A stretch of 64,000 bases of DNA from positions 153,314 to 217,313 of the forward strand of contig JACCES010000009.1 of NCBI GenBank assembly GCA_013416455.1, read 5' to 3'. The notes beneath the pieces were generated by a model. That model was not told the DNA's origin. It did no database searches and saw nothing but the letters and a program-made list of their open reading frames with translations. Source of the DNA: Alcaligenaceae bacterium (lineage in GTDB: Bacteria > Pseudomonadota > Gammaproteobacteria > Burkholderiales > Burkholderiaceae_B). This document shows, piece by piece, positions 37,420-49,523 of this stretch (position 1 is the first letter of the stretch; each line of letters opens with the position of its first letter). The translations under genes were made by a program, and so were the position numbers.

Positions 37420-38646
37420 CTAATTCATGAACCACTCCTTCATGCGCGCCAGCAGCGTCGCAAAGCTGCCTTTCTGCTGGGCGACCTTGCGGCCGCGCGC
37501 GCGTTGCAGACGGGCTTCCTGCAGCAAGCCCATCACGGTGGAAAATCTCGGGTTGTGCATGACATCGGCAAGGCTTCCCTCATAGGCGGGAATGCCGACA
37601 CGCACGGGTTTCAGAAAAGCGTCCTCGGCGAGCTCGACGATGCCGGGCAGCAGCGACGTCCCGCCGGTCAGCACGACGCCCGACGCCAGCAGGTCTTCGT
37701 AGCCGGATTCGCGGATGATCTGCTGCACGAATCCGAACAGTTCCTCGACGCGCGGCTCGATGACGGCGCCCAGCGCCTGGCGCTTGACCTGGCGGTTGGG
37801 CCGGTCTCCCAGGCCGGGGACTTCGATCTGCTCGTCAGGGTTGACCAGCACCTGTTTGGCAATGCCGTAGCGCAGCTTGATTTCCTCCGCATCGGGCGTC
37901 GGCGTGCGCAGCATGGCGGCGATGTCGCTGGTGATCTGGTCGCCGGCGATGGGCACGACGGCGGTATGGCGGATCGCGCCATTGGTATAGATGGCCACAT
38001 CGGTGGTGCCGCCGCCGATATCGACCAGCACCACGCCAAGCTCTTTTTCGTCGGAAGTGAGGCAGGCCATGCTGGAGGCCAGCGGCTGCAGGATCAGGTC
38101 CTGCACTTCCAGCCCGCAGCGGCGCACGCACTTGACGATGTTCTGCGCCGCGCTGACGGCGCCGGTGACGATATGCACCCGGACTTCCAGGCGCAGCCCG
38201 CTCATGCCGATCGGCTCGCGGATGTCTTCCTGGGAGTCCACGATGAATTCCTGGGTCAGCACATGCAGCACCTGCTGGTCGGTGGGAATGTTCACCGCCT
38301 TGGCCGTTTCGATCACCCTGGCCACGTCCGTCGCGGTCACTTCCTTGTCTTTCACCGCCACCATGCCGCTGGAGTTGAAGCTGGTGATGTGGCTGCCCGC
38401 AATGCCGGTGTAGACCTCCCGGATCTTGCAGTCGGCCATCAGCTCCGCCTCTTCGAGCGCGCGCTGGATGGAGTTGACGGTGGATTCGATGTTCACCACC
38501 ACGCCCTTGCGCATGCCGCGGGATTCGTGCTGACCCAGGCCCAGAACCTCGAAGCGTCCTTCGGGCAATATCTCGGCCACGACCGCCACCACCTTGCTGG
38601 TGCCGATGTCGAGTGCAACGATCAGGTCCTTGATGTCACGGGTCAT
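37420..38646 (-). CDS. ftsA: Cell division protein FtsA
   Basis: Actin-like ATPase that tethers FtsZ to the membrane. It has 408 aa from MTRDIKDLIVALDIGTSKV (38646). Phosphate-binding loops ALDIGTSK and VVLVDIGGGTTD, and the adenosine motif GVVLTGGTSLLPG, are present. The C-terminal amphipathic helix FATLLARMKEWFMN is the membrane-targeting sequence. ftsQ ends 4 bp upstream, in the same operon. Confidence 0.98.
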   Translation of the reverse strand: MTRDIKDLIVALDIGTSKVVAVVAEILPEGRFEVLGLGQHESRGMRKGVVVNIESTVNSIQRALEEAELMADCKIREVYTGIAGSHITSFNSSGMVAVKDKEVTATDVARVIETAKAVNIPTDQQVLHVLTQEFIVDSQEDIREPIGMSGLRLEVRVHIVTGAVSAAQNIVKCVRRCGLEVQDLILQPLASSMACLTSDEKELGVVLVDIGGGTTDVAIYTNGAIRHTAVVPIAGDQITSDIAAMLRTPTPDAEEIKLRYGIAKQVLVNPDEQIEVPGLGDRPNRQVKRQALGAVIEPRVEELFGFVQQIIRESGYEDLLASGVVLTGGTSLLPGIVELAEDAFLKPVRVGIPAYEGSLADVMHNPRFSTVMGLLQEARLQRARGRKVAQQKGSFATLLARMKEWFMN

Positions 38647-38650
38647 AGTT

Positions 38651-39445
38651 CTATTTGCTTGGAGTAGGGGTAACGGGCGCCAGCGTAATGGCGAAACCAT
38701 TCGGATAACGCAGATCGGCGTGGGCAATGTTCCGGCCGGGCACGACCTGTGCCAGGCGCGGCCATGCTTCCACAAAACGTTCGATGCGGGCGGCAAACGG
38801 CAGGGCGCCCGAACGGCCGTGCGGGTCGGCGATATCGGCGGCGGGGTCCCGGCCGAGCGTCAGGCGCATGCCGTCGGACAGGGTCACTTCCCAGGCATAG
38901 CGCGGGCTCAGGGCCAATTCGTTGACCCGCAGACTCAAGGGCGCGAACCAGCGCGCCACTTCCGCGTAGCGTTGCACGACCAGCCGCTCGGAATCGTCGG
39001 GGCCCTTCAGCTGGGGGAGCACCACGCCGTCCGGAAGATCGCCGGCGTAGGCGGCAAACGCTTCGCCCCAGGTATTGATCATTTCGTTCTCGTTCCAGAG
39101 CGCAAGCGGCTGATGCTCTTCTACATGGACCGCCAGCGCATTCGGCCAGACGCGCTGGACGCGGGCCCGGCGCACCCAGGGCGCGGTCTCGATCAGTTGG
39201 CGCGCCGCATCCAGGTCGATGAAGAAGAAGTTGCCGCGCAGCTTGTCCGCCACGGCCTGGTTCAGGCTGGAAGCGGTGACGAAGCGCAGATCCGCCCCCT
39301 CTTCGTCGTGGGCGAGATAGAGCGACGAAATGGCGAAATAGGGGCGCTGGGCGATCCAGTACACGGCACCCAGCAACAAAGCGGTCACCGCCAGCAGCGC
39401 CAGCGAGTTCGCGATGAAGTTGATGAGCCGGGCATCCTGGAACAC
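38651..39445 (-). CDS. ftsQ: Cell division protein FtsQ
   Basis: Bitopic divisome protein. The start is GTG 39445, preceded at 6 bp by AAGGAG; upstream in-frame codons are not needed. It has 264 aa: a short cytoplasmic tail, a membrane helix (about 10-35, IANSLALLAVTALLLGAVYWI), a periplasmic POTRA domain (about 50-115, ending VWPNALAVHVEEHQPLALW), and the beta domain. It lies between ddlB (11-bp gap) and ftsA. Confidence 0.95.
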   Translation of the reverse strand: MFQDARLINFIANSLALLAVTALLLGAVYWIAQRPYFAISSLYLAHDEEGADLRFVTASSLNQAVADKLRGNFFFIDLDAARQLIETAPWVRRARVQRVWPNALAVHVEEHQPLALWNENEMINTWGEAFAAYAGDLPDGVVLPQLKGPDDSERLVVQRYAEVARWFAPLSLRVNELALSPRYAWEVTLSDGMRLTLGRDPAADIADPHGRSGALPFAARIERFVEAWPRLAQVVPGRNIAHADLRYPNGFAITLAPVTPTPSK

Positions 39446-39456
39446 GTGGGTCTCCT

Positions 39457-40401
39457 TCAGTTGCGCGCGTGCTGGCGCACTTTGCAGCTGGCCGTGGACA
39501 GAATGGCGATGCACAGTTCGGCATAGCTCATTCCGGCGGCCCGCGCGCTCATGGGCACCAGCGAATGGCTGGTCATGCCGGGCGAGGTGTTCATTTCGAG
39601 CAGCCAGGGCCGGCCTTCTTCATCGAGCATGAAATCGGCCCGCCCCCAGCCTTCGCAGCCCAGGGTCCGGTAGGCCTGCTCTGCAAGCCGCTGGATGCGC
39701 CCGGTGAGGCCGGCATCCAGTTCCGCCGGGCAGATGTACCGGGTATCGTCCGAAATGTATTTGTGCTCGTAATCGTAGTTGCCCCCGGGCGCGATGATCT
39801 CGACGATGGGCAGGGCCCGCGCGGCGGCGCCCTTGCCTAGCACCGGCACGGTGATTTCGCGCCCGCGTATGAACTGTTCCGCGAGCACCTCTTCGTCGAA
39901 ACCGGCGGCCAGCTCGTAGGCGCCCTTCAGGGCGACGGCCCCGTCCACCCGGGTGATGCCCAGCGTGGAGCCCTCGTGAGGCGGCTTGATCATCAGCGGC
40001 CAGCCCAGCGCGCCCACGCTGGACAGATCGGCGCCATCGGTCAGCACCACGAAGCCCGGCGTGGGCAGGCCATGCTGCAGCCACACGCGCTTGGTCATGA
40101 TCTTGTCCATGGACAGGCTCGAAGCCATCGGGCCGCTGCCGGTATAGGGCAGGCCCATCATTTCCAGGGCGCCCTGGATGGTGCCGTCCTCGCCATAGCG
40201 GCCATGCAGCGCTATGAACACGCGGTCGAAACCGGCATTGACGAGATCCACCAGCGTCTGGCGGCCGGTATCGAACAAATGGGCGTCGATGCCGGCCCCA
40301 CTCAGCGCATCGTACACACCCTGACCCGACATCAGCGACACTTCGCGCTCCGCCGAATGCCCGCCGTAAAGAACGCCTACACGGCCGAAGTCTGTGCTCA
40401 T
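39457..40401 (-). CDS. ddlB: D-alanine--D-alanine ligase
   Basis: ATP-grasp enzyme that makes the D-Ala-D-Ala dipeptide used by MurF. It has 314 aa. Motifs: [15 protein letters not shown] at the N-terminus, [24 protein letters not shown], and the C-terminal [26 protein letters not shown] that binds Mg-ATP. The start overlaps the murC stop (ATGA, 40398-40401). Confidence 0.97.
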   Translation of the reverse strand: MSTDFGRVGVLYGGHSAEREVSLMSGQGVYDALSGAGIDAHLFDTGRQTLVDLVNAGFDRVFIALHGRYGEDGTIQGALEMMGLPYTGSGPMASSLSMDKIMTKRVWLQHGLPTPGFVVLTDGADLSSVGALGWPLMIKPPHEGSTLGITRVDGAVALKGAYELAAGFDEEVLAEQFIRGREITVPVLGKGAAARALPIVEIIAPGGNYDYEHKYISDDTRYICPAELDAGLTGRIQRLAEQAYRTLGCEGWGRADFMLDEEGRPWLLEMNTSPGMTSHSLVPMSARAAGMSYAELCIAILSTASCKVRQHARN

Positions 40402-41804
40402 TCCAATTCTCCCAACTGGCCCGGCACCCTGCTGATGGAGCCCGCGCCCATGATCAGAACGACGTCGCCATCCCTGACGAAATCACGTATGGCCTGCGGC
40501 AGCTCGGCAACGTCTTCGACGAAGACCGGCTCGACGCGGCCGGCCACCCGCAGCGCCCGGGCCAGCGCGCGGCCGTCCGCCGCCACCAGCGGCTGCTCGC
40601 CGGCGGCATACACCTCGGTCAGCAGCACGGCGTCGGCGCCCCCGATGACCCGCACGAAGTCTTCGAAGCAATCGCGGGTGCGCGTATAGCGATGCGGCTG
40701 GAAGGCCAGGACGATGCGCCGCCGCGGCCAGGCTCCGCGGGCCGCCGACAGCGTCGCCGCCATTTCATTGGGATGATGTCCGTAGTCATCGACAACGGTA
40801 TACCTGCCGCCGCCGTGATGCGCCGGTACGCTGAAATCGCCCACCATGCTGAAGCGGCGGCCCACGCCCTTGAATGTTTCGAGCGCGGCCGCGATCCTGT
40901 CGTCGGACACCCCCAGCTCGGTGGCGACGGCAATGGCCGCCAGCGCATTGAGCACATTGTGCCGGCCCGGCAGATTGAGCTTCACCGAAAGCGGCGGCAA
41001 GGCGCCGGTCGCGCCGTGGCGCTCGACGTCGAAATGCATGATCGTGCCTTGCGCGCGCAGATTGCGCGCCATGACCTGGGCCTCGGTATCGATACCGTAG
41101 GTCGTGACCGGCCGAGAGACGAAGGGGATGATCTCCCGCACATTCGCATCATCGCCGCACAGGATGGCCGACCCGTAGAAGGGCAGCCGCTGCGTGAACT
41201 CGACGAAGGCGCTCTTGAGCCTGGCCACATCGTGGCCGTAGGTATCCATGTGATCGACGTCGATATTGGTGATGATGGCCATCACGGGCAGCAGGTTCAG
41301 GAATGAAGCATCCGATTCGTCGGCTTCCACGACGATGAACTCGCCCTGCCCCAGGCGCGCATTGGCGCCCGCCGAATTGAGGCGCCCGCCGATCACGAAG
41401 GTGGGGTCCAGGTCTCCGGCCGCCAGGATGCTGGCGACCAGGCTGGTGGTGGTGGTCTTGCCGTGCGTGCCCGCCACCGCGATGCCGCGCTTCAGGCGCA
41501 TGAGTTCGGCGAGCATCAGCGCCCGGGGCACTACCGGGATGCGCACCGCGCGCGCCGCCAGGACTTCCGGGTTGTCGGCGGTCACCGCCGAGGACACCAC
41601 GATCGCGCCCACACCCTTCACGTTGTCGGCGCTGTGGCCGATGAATATGCGCGCGCCCAGGTTTTGCAGCCGCCGCGTCACCGCCGAGGCCTGCAGATCG
41701 GAGCCGCTGATCGCATAGCCCAGGTTCAGGAGCACCTCGGCGATACCGCTCATGCCCGAGCCGCCGATGCCCACGAAATGGATGCTTTGTATGCGATGCT
41801 TCAT
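40398..41804 (-). CDS. murC: UDP-N-acetylmuramate--L-alanine ligase
   Basis: First Mur amino-acid ligase of peptidoglycan precursor synthesis. It has 468 aa from [25 protein letters not shown]. The ATP loop is [11 protein letters not shown], followed by [14 protein letters not shown] and [15 protein letters not shown]. The start overlaps the murG stop (ATGA, 41801-41804), and it overlaps ddlB by 4 bp. Confidence 0.97.
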   Translation of the reverse strand: MKHRIQSIHFVGIGGSGMSGIAEVLLNLGYAISGSDLQASAVTRRLQNLGARIFIGHSADNVKGVGAIVVSSAVTADNPEVLAARAVRIPVVPRALMLAELMRLKRGIAVAGTHGKTTTTSLVASILAAGDLDPTFVIGGRLNSAGANARLGQGEFIVVEADESDASFLNLLPVMAIITNIDVDHMDTYGHDVARLKSAFVEFTQRLPFYGSAILCGDDANVREIIPFVSRPVTTYGIDTEAQVMARNLRAQGTIMHFDVERHGATGALPPLSVKLNLPGRHNVLNALAAIAVATELGVSDDRIAAALETFKGVGRRFSMVGDFSVPAHHGGGRYTVVDDYGHHPNEMAATLSAARGAWPRRRIVLAFQPHRYTRTRDCFEDFVRVIGGADAVLLTEVYAAGEQPLVAADGRALARALRVAGRVEPVFVEDVAELPQAIRDFVRDGDVVLIMGAGSISRVPGQLGELE

Positions 41805-42874
41805 GCCGGCCTCCGTGCCACTTGTTCGCATGCATCGGCGATCAGCTGCGTGGCTGACAGGCAGGCGTGCTCGTGGGCGTGCCCGGCCACTTCCGCCAGC
41901 ACGGTCCGATCCAGCCCGCGCAGCCAGCCGGCCAGCCAGTCGGCGGTGAATTCGGGCTGCCTTGTCAGCCAGGCGCCTTTGCAGTCGGCCAGATAGCGCG
42001 CATTGGCCGTCTGATGGTCGTCGATGGCATGCGGCAGGGGGACGAACAGCGCGGCCACGCCCGCGGCGGCGATCTCGGCCACCGTCATGGCGCCGGCGCG
42101 GCACACCACGATGTCGGCCTGGGCATAGGCGTCGGCCATGTCCTCGATGAAGGGCTGGCACTGCGCCCGTACGCCCGCGTCGCGGTAACGGTTCTCAAGG
42201 ATTTCGATATGTTGCGCGCCCGCCTGATGCATGACGATGGGCCGCTCGTCCTCGCCGAGCAGGGCGAGCGCCTGGGGCACGACTTCGTTCAGGACGGCGG
42301 CGCCCAGGCTTCCACCCACCACCAGCAGCCGCAATGGTCCCTGCCGGCCGGCGTAGCGCTGCGCCGCGGGCGCCACGTCCATGAAGGCCTTGCGCACGGG
42401 GTTGCCCACCACCACCGCGGCGTGCAGGGCACCCGGGAAGCCGGCCAGCACCTTGCGCGCCAGGCGCGCCAGCCAGCGGTTCGCCGTTCCCGCCACCGCG
42501 TTCTGCTCGTGCACCACCAGCGGAATGCCGGCGGCGCGCGCCATCAGACCGCCCGGAAAAGCCACGTAGCCGCCCATGCCCAGGACGACGTCGGCCTGCG
42601 CCCGGCGCAGCGCGCGGCGGGCCTGCAGGCAGGCGCGGGTGAGCGTGAAAGGCAGCTTCGCCAATGCGCCCGGCCCCTTGCCCCGCAGCCCCGAGAATGC
42701 CAGCGGCAGCAGTTCGAAACCCTGCCCGGGCACCAGACGGCCTTCCATCCGTTCCGGATTGCCCATCCACAGCACCCGCCAGCCCCGCGCTTTCATTTCG
42801 TGCGCCACGGCCAGGCCGGGCATGATGTGCCCGCCCGTGCCGCCCGCCATGATCACGAGGGTGCGCGCATTCAT
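41801..42874 (-). CDS. murG: UDP-GlcNAc--undecaprenyl-PP-MurNAc-pentapeptide GlcNAc transferase
   Basis: Peripheral GT28 glycosyltransferase that makes lipid II. It has 357 aa from [22 protein letters not shown]. Other marks: GLRGKG near residue 63, [16 protein letters not shown], and the donor-site [31 protein letters not shown]. It overlaps the ftsW stop and the murC start by 4 bp each. Confidence 0.97.
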   Translation of the reverse strand: MNARTLVIMAGGTGGHIMPGLAVAHEMKARGWRVLWMGNPERMEGRLVPGQGFELLPLAFSGLRGKGPGALAKLPFTLTRACLQARRALRRAQADVVLGMGGYVAFPGGLMARAAGIPLVVHEQNAVAGTANRWLARLARKVLAGFPGALHAAVVVGNPVRKAFMDVAPAAQRYAGRQGPLRLLVVGGSLGAAVLNEVVPQALALLGEDERPIVMHQAGAQHIEILENRYRDAGVRAQCQPFIEDMADAYAQADIVVCRAGAMTVAEIAAAGVAALFVPLPHAIDDHQTANARYLADCKGAWLTRQPEFTADWLAGWLRGLDRTVLAEVAGHAHEHACLSATQLIADACEQVARRPA

Positions 42875-44064
42875 GTCCGCTTCCCCCTCATCATGTTGCG
42901 GTTCTCGTAATCGACGCGCAGCATCAGCGCCACCGCGACAATATTCATGACGATGCCGGTCCCGCCGTAGCTCACCATGGGCAGGGTCAGCCCCTTGGTG
43001 GGAAGCAGCCCGATGCATACGCCGATATTGATGAAGGACTGGACGCCGAACCACAACGCCACGCCCTGGGCCACCAGTCCGCTGAAGGTCCGGTCCATGG
43101 CGATGGCCTGGCGCCCGATCTCGAAGCCGCGCCATACCAGGAAGGCGAACATGGCGATCAGGCCGGCCACGCCCACGAAGCCGAGCTCCTCGCCGATGAC
43201 GGCGACGATGAAGTCCGTGTGCGCTTCCGGCAGATAATGCAGCTTTTCGACGCTGGCCCCGAGGCCGACGCCGAACCATTCGCCGCGGCCCAGCGCGATC
43301 AGCGAATGCGAAAGCTGATAGGCGCTGCCATAGGTGTTTTCGGGATTCCAGGGATCAAGATAGACGAACAGGCGCTCGCGCCGCCACGGCGACAGCCAGA
43401 TCAGCGCCAGGAAGCTGAGCACCATGCTGCCCAGCAGAACGGAGAACAGTCTGCCGTTGATGCCGCCGATGAACAGCAGGCCCACGGCAATCGCCACGAT
43501 TACCATGAAGGCGCCGAGATCCGGCTCCAGCAGCAGCAGCATGCCGACCACCGCCAGCGCGCAGGTCATGGGCAGGAAGCCGCGCAGAAAGTTCTGCATG
43601 TGTTCCTGCTTGCGCACCGTATAGTCGGCGGCGAAGAGCACCACGGCCACCTTCATCAGTTCCGAGGGCTGGAAATTGACGATGCCCAGCGGCAACCAGC
43701 GCCGCGCGCCATTGACCTCTCTGCCCACCCCCGGAATGAGCACGACGATCAGCAGCAGCACGCAGAACAGGAAGAGCGGTACGGCCAGGTGTTCCCAGAC
43801 GCGCATGGGCACGGTCAGCACAATGAGGGCGCTCGTCACGCCTATGACGATGAAGACACTGTGGCGCAGGACGAAATAATATTGGCCGTAGTTGGCATAG
43901 CGGGGGCCATCGGCCAGGGCGATCGAGGCCGAATACACCATCAGCAGGCCGAACAGCACGAGGGTGGTGCACACCACGATGAGCGGCGCATCGAACAGGG
44001 GCATGCGGGTGCGGCCCGGCCGCACGGCATTCACCCCGGTGCCGAATTCGGAAAGCAGGCTCAT
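42871..44064 (-). CDS. ftsW: Lipid II polymerase FtsW (SEDS family)
   Basis: A 397-aa polytopic membrane glycosyltransferase that partners with FtsI for septal peptidoglycan. It has ten predicted helices; the SEDS signatures include [57 protein letters not shown] and [13 protein letters not shown]. It overlaps murD upstream (ATGA, 44061-44064) and murG downstream. Confidence 0.97.
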   Translation of the reverse strand: MSLLSEFGTGVNAVRPGRTRMPLFDAPLIVVCTTLVLFGLLMVYSASIALADGPRYANYGQYYFVLRHSVFIVIGVTSALIVLTVPMRVWEHLAVPLFLFCVLLLIVVLIPGVGREVNGARRWLPLGIVNFQPSELMKVAVVLFAADYTVRKQEHMQNFLRGFLPMTCALAVVGMLLLLEPDLGAFMVIVAIAVGLLFIGGINGRLFSVLLGSMVLSFLALIWLSPWRRERLFVYLDPWNPENTYGSAYQLSHSLIALGRGEWFGVGLGASVEKLHYLPEAHTDFIVAVIGEELGFVGVAGLIAMFAFLVWRGFEIGRQAIAMDRTFSGLVAQGVALWFGVQSFINIGVCIGLLPTKGLTLPMVSYGGTGIVMNIVAVALMLRVDYENRNMMRGKRT

Positions 44065-45581
44065 GCCACCTCCCCCCGGTCGAGCGCCAGTTCATTGACG
44101 GCCTCGACAAAGCGCCGCCCGCGCTGCACGTAGTTGAGAAACATGTCCATGCTGGCGCAGGCCGGCGACAGCAGCACGATGTCGCCTTCCACGGCGGCCG
44201 ACATGCCCATGCGCACGGCTTCTTCCATCGACGCCGCGCTGCGCTGCTCGATGGCCGGGTCCAGCGCGGCCTGGATCAGCGCGGCATCCTGGCCGATCAG
44301 CACCACGGCCCTGGCGTGGCGCCGCACGGCGGCGGCAAGGGGGGCGAAGTCCTGCCCCTTGCCCAGCCCGCCGGCGATCAGAACCACCGGCCGGCCCATA
44401 CCTTCCAGCGCCGCGACCGTCGCCCCGACGTTCGTGCCCTTGCTGTCGTCCACGAAGTCCACGCCGCCGATATTGCGCACGAACTCGCAGCGGTGCGGCT
44501 CGCCGGCATATTCGCGCAGTGCGTGCAGCATGGCGGCCCAGCCGCCGCCCACCGCCTGGACGAGCGCCATGGCCGCCAGGGCGTTGAGCGCATTGTGGCG
44601 GCCGCGCAAACGCAGCACCTCGGCGGGCATGAGGCGCTGCGCCGGGCCCGCCGGCCGCTTTGCCGCCACATTGCCCTTGCGGCGTCCCGTGGATGCGGCG
44701 GGGTCGGGTTCCCGCAGGGGCACGGCGGCCAGCCATTCAATGCCCTGGCTGTCGTCCAGGCCCAGATCGCCTTCATATTCGGGCAGATCCGCGCCGAAGC
44801 TGCGCACCCGTGGATCGGCAATGTCTTCGACCATCCGCATGACCAGCGGATCGCCGCGATTCACGATCGCGACACCGGCATTCCCGAACACCCGCGCCTT
44901 GGCATCGGCATAGGCCTGCATGGAACCATGCCAGTCCAGATGGTCCTGGCTCAGGTTGAGCACCACGGCCGCATCGGCCGCCAGGCTGAACGTGGTTTCG
45001 AGCTGGAAGCTGGAAAGCTCCAGCACCCACACATCGGGCAAGGCATCGCGATCGAGTGCGTCCATCAGGGCCGTGAGCGCCGGCGGACTGATGTTCCCGG
45101 CCGCCACGGCGGTATGCCCCGCCGCTTCGAGCAGGCGCCGCGCCATGGCCGTCACGGTGGTCTTGCCATTGGTGCCGGTGACGGCGAGCACCCTGGGCCG
45201 GTATCCCTGCCCGGCCAGATCGCCGAGCGCCAGCACGAACAGTTCGATCTCGCCGATGATTGCAATGCCGCGACCGCGCGCTTGCGCCAGGAAACCCGCC
45301 AGCGGCGCTTCATGGGGCGGCAGGCCCGGGCTGAGAACGATGCGTGATACGCCATCCAGCACCAGATGATCGAGTGCGGCTTCCCCCAGGCGCAGGTCCA
45401 GCCCTTCCGGCACCTCTGCGCGCAAGGCCTCGACACCGGCGGGCGCCGCGCGCGTGTCGGCCAGGCGCAGGGGCACGCCATGGCGCAGACACCAGCGGGC
45501 GGCGGCCAGGCCGGTTTCCCCCAGACCCAGCACCAGGGTCAGGCCGGTTTGCCGCAAGGAAGGGAACTCTGCGCTTTTCAT
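44061..45581 (-). CDS. murD: UDP-N-acetylmuramoyl-L-alanine--D-glutamate ligase
   Basis: A 506-aa Mur ligase, longer than E. coli MurD (438). It starts [30 protein letters not shown]. The ATP loop is [11 protein letters not shown], and later [16 protein letters not shown]. Extra length includes a basic Ala/Pro/Lys-rich insert of about 30 residues (about 290-320, with [16 protein letters not shown]) just before the central-to-C-terminal junction. It overlaps mraY upstream by 4 bp. Confidence 0.96.
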   Translation of the reverse strand: MKSAEFPSLRQTGLTLVLGLGETGLAAARWCLRHGVPLRLADTRAAPAGVEALRAEVPEGLDLRLGEAALDHLVLDGVSRIVLSPGLPPHEAPLAGFLAQARGRGIAIIGEIELFVLALGDLAGQGYRPRVLAVTGTNGKTTVTAMARRLLEAAGHTAVAAGNISPPALTALMDALDRDALPDVWVLELSSFQLETTFSLAADAAVVLNLSQDHLDWHGSMQAYADAKARVFGNAGVAIVNRGDPLVMRMVEDIADPRVRSFGADLPEYEGDLGLDDSQGIEWLAAVPLREPDPAASTGRRKGNVAAKRPAGPAQRLMPAEVLRLRGRHNALNALAAMALVQAVGGGWAAMLHALREYAGEPHRCEFVRNIGGVDFVDDSKGTNVGATVAALEGMGRPVVLIAGGLGKGQDFAPLAAAVRRHARAVVLIGQDAALIQAALDPAIEQRSAASMEEAVRMGMSAAVEGDIVLLSPACASMDMFLNYVQRGRRFVEAVNELALDRGEVA

Positions 45582-46750
45582 CGTAATTTCAGTGTGGCCA
45601 GACCCACCAGCACCAGCATCATGGTGATGATCCAGAAACGCACGACGACCTGGGTCTCTTTCCAGCCCGTCACTTCGAAATGGTGATGCAGCGGAGCCAT
45701 GCGGAAAATGCGCCGCCCTTCTCCGTACCGCTTCTTCGTATATTTGAACCAGGCGACCTGCAGCATCACAGAAAGCGTTTCCACCACGAAGACGCCGCCC
45801 ATGATGAACAGCACGATTTCCTGGCGCACGATCACGGCGATCGTCCCCAGCGCGCCGCCCAGCGCCAGCGCGCCGACATCGCCCATGAAAACCTGGGCGG
45901 GATAGGCGTTGAACCAGAGAAAGGCCAGGCCCGCCCCGGCGATGGCCGCGCACAGCACCATCAGTTCGGCGGCGCCGGGAATGTACGGAAAAAGCAGGTA
46001 CTTGGAATAGTCGACCCGCCCCACCACGTAGGCAAAGATGCCCAGGGCGCTGCCCACCATGACGGTGGGCATGATGGCCAGGCCGTCCAGGCCATCCGTC
46101 AGGTTGACCGCGTTGCTGGAACCGACGATGACCAGCCAGGTCAGGGTGGCGAAGCCGAATACGCCCAGCGGATAGCTCACCGACTTGAAGAACGGCACGA
46201 TCAGGTCCGCCCGCGTGGGCAGGGGCATGGTGAAGCCGCTCAGCACCCAGTCGCGGAACAGCGGCCAGAGCTCCGTGCTGTCGGGCGCGGCCACGGCGAA
46301 CGTCAGGTAGATCGACGCTATCAGGCCGATGATGGCCTGATAGCAGAACTTCCGGCGCGATGACATGCCTTCCGGATCGCGGTTGACGACCTTCTTGTAG
46401 TCGTCGGCCCAGCCTATCCAGCCGAAACCGAAAGTCACCAGCAGCACCACCCACACGAAACGATTGGTCCAGTCGGACCACAGCAGTGTCGCTACACCGA
46501 TGGAGATCAGGATCAGCGCCCCGCCCATGGTCGGCGTGCCGGTCTTCTGCAGGTGGGTCTGGGGACCATAGCTGCGCACCGCCTGGCCGATCTTCAGTTC
46601 GGTAAGCCGCCTGATCACCCAGGGGCCGGCAAACAGGCCGATCAGCAGCGCCGTCCCGCAGGCCAGCACGGCCCGCAGCGTAATGTATTCAAAGACCCCG
46701 AAGGCCCTGACATGCTCATCCGACAGCCAGCGCGCCAGCTCAAGCAGCAT
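45578..46750 (-). CDS. mraY: Phospho-N-acetylmuramoyl-pentapeptide transferase MraY
   Basis: A 390-aa ten-helix membrane enzyme that forms lipid I. Conserved loops: [45 protein letters not shown], and [20 protein letters not shown], and the HHH segment [14 protein letters not shown]. The start overlaps the murEF 3' end by 11 bp. Confidence 0.98.
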   Translation of the reverse strand: MLLELARWLSDEHVRAFGVFEYITLRAVLACGTALLIGLFAGPWVIRRLTELKIGQAVRSYGPQTHLQKTGTPTMGGALILISIGVATLLWSDWTNRFVWVVLLVTFGFGWIGWADDYKKVVNRDPEGMSSRRKFCYQAIIGLIASIYLTFAVAAPDSTELWPLFRDWVLSGFTMPLPTRADLIVPFFKSVSYPLGVFGFATLTWLVIVGSSNAVNLTDGLDGLAIMPTVMVGSALGIFAYVVGRVDYSKYLLFPYIPGAAELMVLCAAIAGAGLAFLWFNAYPAQVFMGDVGALALGGALGTIAVIVRQEIVLFIMGGVFVVETLSVMLQVAWFKYTKKRYGEGRRIFRMAPLHHHFEVTGWKETQVVVRFWIITMMLVLVGLATLKLR

Positions 46751-49523
46751 GATGGCCTCCTGCCTGCCCCGCCAGCGCGGGGGCGATTCCTTCTATGACT
46801 CGTTCCATGCGGGTACTGCGTGAACCTTTGACCAGAATATGGCCGGGCGGCTCGTCGACCAGCGCCGCGATCAGACCGGGCATATCGTCGAAGGACCGCG
46901 CGGCCCCGCCGAACGCGGTCGCGGCATGAACCGCGTCCGCGCCGAAAGTGAAAAGCATGTCGATGCCCCGTTCGCTCGCATAGGCGCCGACCTCGGCATG
47001 CGCCGCCGGGCTGTTTTCGCCGATTTCGCCCATGGTGCCCAGCACCAGTGTGCGGCGGCCGGGCAGAGCGGCCAGTACGTCGATGGCGGCCCGCACGGAA
47101 TCGGGATTGGCATTGTAGCTGTCGTCGATGAGCTGGTGGCCGTGCGGCAGGGTATGGGGCCGCATGCGCCCCGCCACAGGGTTGAAGGCCTCCAGCCCGC
47201 TTGCGATGGCGGTCAGCGGCACGCCCGCCGCCACCGAGCACGCGGCCGCGGCCAGGGCATTGCGCAGATTGTGCACGCCGGCCGCGTGCAGGGTCAGTAA
47301 AGCGCTGCCCTGCGGAGTATGCAGGCGGAAACGGGTATGCGTGGATTCGGCGCGGATTTCATCGGCATGAACGGGAAAATCCGATTCGAAACCGAAGCAC
47401 AGGCTGTCCGCGTCGCCCGCCATTTCGCGCCACAGCTCCGTGTAGGGATCGTCGCCCGGGTAAACGGCGACGCCGGCGCTGCCCGGCACCCGGAGCACCG
47501 AGCCGTTCTCGCGGGCAACCGCCTCGACGGTCAGCATGAATTCCTGGTGCTCCCGCTGCGCGTTGTTGACCAGGGCGATGGTGGGCCGCGCGATGGCGGC
47601 CAGCCGGGAAATCTCGCCCGGATGATTCATGCCCAGCTCGAAGACCGAAGCCTTGTGCGCATCCGACAGGCGCAGCAGACTCAATGGCAGGCCGACATCA
47701 TTGTTCAGATTGCCCCGGGTGGCGACCATGGATTCGGCCCCCACCCAGTCGCGCAGCACGGAGGCGATCATTTCCTTGGTCGTGGTCTTGCCGTTGCTGC
47801 CCGTCACCGCGATGAGCGGAAGATCGAACAGCCCCCGCCAGGCGGTGGCAATACGGATGAGTGCCTGGCGCGTATCGCCCAGCACGAACAGGGGGATGGG
47901 GGAATCCGGAATGCGCCGCTCGGCAATGGCCGCCACCGACCCGCGCTCGGCGGCCTGGGCGATGTAATCATGTCCGTCGAAGCGCTCGCCGCCGAGCGCG
48001 AGGAATATCTGGCCCGCTTCGATCACCCGGCTGTCCGTGGCGATCTCGGGTTGTCCACGCCATGACAGCGCGAAGCGGGCCCATTCGCGGTCATCGAAGA
48101 CGCTGCGCTTGCCGCCGGCTTCCTGCCAGGTTTCATGCCCCTTGCCGGCCAGCAGCACCACATCGGCCGGCTGGGCGCGCCAGATGGCGCCGAGGATCGC
48201 CACGGCGCGGTCCAGCTCTATCGGCGCCGCCCGCTCCATGCCCGAGGCGATCTCGGCGGCGATGTCCATGGGGTCTTCGTCACGCGGATTGTCGCTGGTG
48301 ATCACGACCGTATCGGCCAGCCGGCCGGCAAGCCCGCCCATGATGCTGCGCTTGCCGTGATCGCGGTTGCCGCCGCAGCCGAACACGCACGCCACCCGGC
48401 CCCCGCGCGCGGCCGCCACGCTGCGCAGCGCCTCCAGGGCGCGCTCCAGCGCATCCGGCGTATGAGCGTAGTCGACCACCACCATCGGAGTGCCGGGACT
48501 GGCCCCCTCAAAGGGTTCGATGATCTGCAGCCGCCCCTCGACCGGCCGCAGGCCCGCCAGCACGCGGGCCGTACGCGACAGGGACCAGCCCAGCTCCTGC
48601 AGCACACCGGCCACCAGTAGCTGATTGGATACATTGTGCAGGCCGATGAAGCGGGTGAGCATCTGCACGCTGCCCGCGCTGCGGGAAATATTGAAAACCA
48701 GGCCGTAGGTGCCGGCATGCACGTCCAGTGCGATGAGATCGGCGCCGCTGCCGGCTTCCAGCGAATACGATACGGTACGGCGCCCCTCCAGCCGGGCCAG
48801 CAGGTCGGTGCCTGCCGGGTCATCGGCATTGATCACCGAGGCCCGCAGCTCCGGCCAGTCGAACAGCGCGAACTTGGAATCCCGGTAGGCCTCGAAGGTG
48901 CCGTGATAATCGAGATGATCGTGCGTCAGGTTGGTGAAGGCGGCGATATCGATGCGGACGGAATCCAGCCTGCCCTGGGCGACGCCGATCGACGATGCCT
49001 CGATGGCCACCACCGTGGCGCCGGCATCCCGCATGATCGCCAGCTGCCCATGCATGGACAGCACATCGGGCGTGGTCAGTTCGCCGCCCAGATTGGTACC
49101 GTCCGGCAGCGTCACGCCCAGCGTGCCGATGGCGCCGCAGGGCACCCCGCCGGCATTGAGGGCTTCGGCGATCCACTGCACCGTTGTCGTCTTGCCGTTG
49201 GTTCCCGTGACGGCCACGACCGACAGCGCATGGGAAGGCCGGCCGTACCAGATGTGAGCGGTCTCGCCCAGGCTGGAAACCAGCCCGGCCACTTCGAGCA
49301 CGGGCACACCGGACCCGGCCAGGCCATCGGGAGCGGGCGCCTGCACCACCAGCGCGGCCGCGCCGGCCGCCACCGCATCGCCGATGTACTGCCGGCCATC
49401 CCCCGCCATGCCCGGGCAGGCGAAGAACACATCGCCCTGCCGCAGCTGCCGGGAATCGAGCCGCAATTGCGCTTTGCCCTCAACATGGCCTTGCAGCCAC
49501 TCGACGATATCCTGTGCCCTCAT
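46740..49523 (-). CDS. murEF: MurE-MurF fusion ligase
   Basis: A single 927-aa reading frame with two complete Mur ligases. Residues about 1-480 are MurE: TDSRQ-like [19 protein letters not shown] loop [11 protein letters not shown], and the diaminopimelate-specific SDNPRDEDP. Residues about 490-927 are Mur[29 protein letters not shown] loop [11 protein letters not shown], and [15 protein letters not shown]. It adds meso-DAP and then D-Ala-D-Ala to the UDP-MurNAc peptide. Such fusions are known in Bordetella. There is no stop or frame change at the junction. The start overlaps the ftsI stop (ATGA). Confidence 0.97.
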   Translation of the reverse strand: MRAQDIVEWLQGHVEGKAQLRLDSRQLRQGDVFFACPGMAGDGRQYIGDAVAAGAAALVVQAPAPDGLAGSGVPVLEVAGLVSSLGETAHIWYGRPSHALSVVAVTGTNGKTTTVQWIAEALNAGGVPCGAIGTLGVTLPDGTNLGGELTTPDVLSMHGQLAIMRDAGATVVAIEASSIGVAQGRLDSVRIDIAAFTNLTHDHLDYHGTFEAYRDSKFALFDWPELRASVINADDPAGTDLLARLEGRRTVSYSLEAGSGADLIALDVHAGTYGLVFNISRSAGSVQMLTRFIGLHNVSNQLLVAGVLQELGWSLSRTARVLAGLRPVEGRLQIIEPFEGASPGTPMVVVDYAHTPDALERALEALRSVAAARGGRVACVFGCGGNRDHGKRSIMGGLAGRLADTVVITSDNPRDEDPMDIAAEIASGMERAAPIELDRAVAILGAIWRAQPADVVLLAGKGHETWQEAGGKRSVFDDREWARFALSWRGQPEIATDSRVIEAGQIFLALGGERFDGHDYIAQAAERGSVAAIAERRIPDSPIPLFVLGDTRQALIRIATAWRGLFDLPLIAVTGSNGKTTTKEMIASVLRDWVGAESMVATRGNLNNDVGLPLSLLRLSDAHKASVFELGMNHPGEISRLAAIARPTIALVNNAQREHQEFMLTVEAVARENGSVLRVPGSAGVAVYPGDDPYTELWREMAGDADSLCFGFESDFPVHADEIRAESTHTRFRLHTPQGSALLTLHAAGVHNLRNALAAAACSVAAGVPLTAIASGLEAFNPVAGRMRPHTLPHGHQLIDDSYNANPDSVRAAIDVLAALPGRRTLVLGTMGEIGENSPAAHAEVGAYASERGIDMLFTFGADAVHAATAFGGAARSFDDMPGLIAALVDEPPGHILVKGSRSTRMERVIEGIAPALAGQAGGHHAA

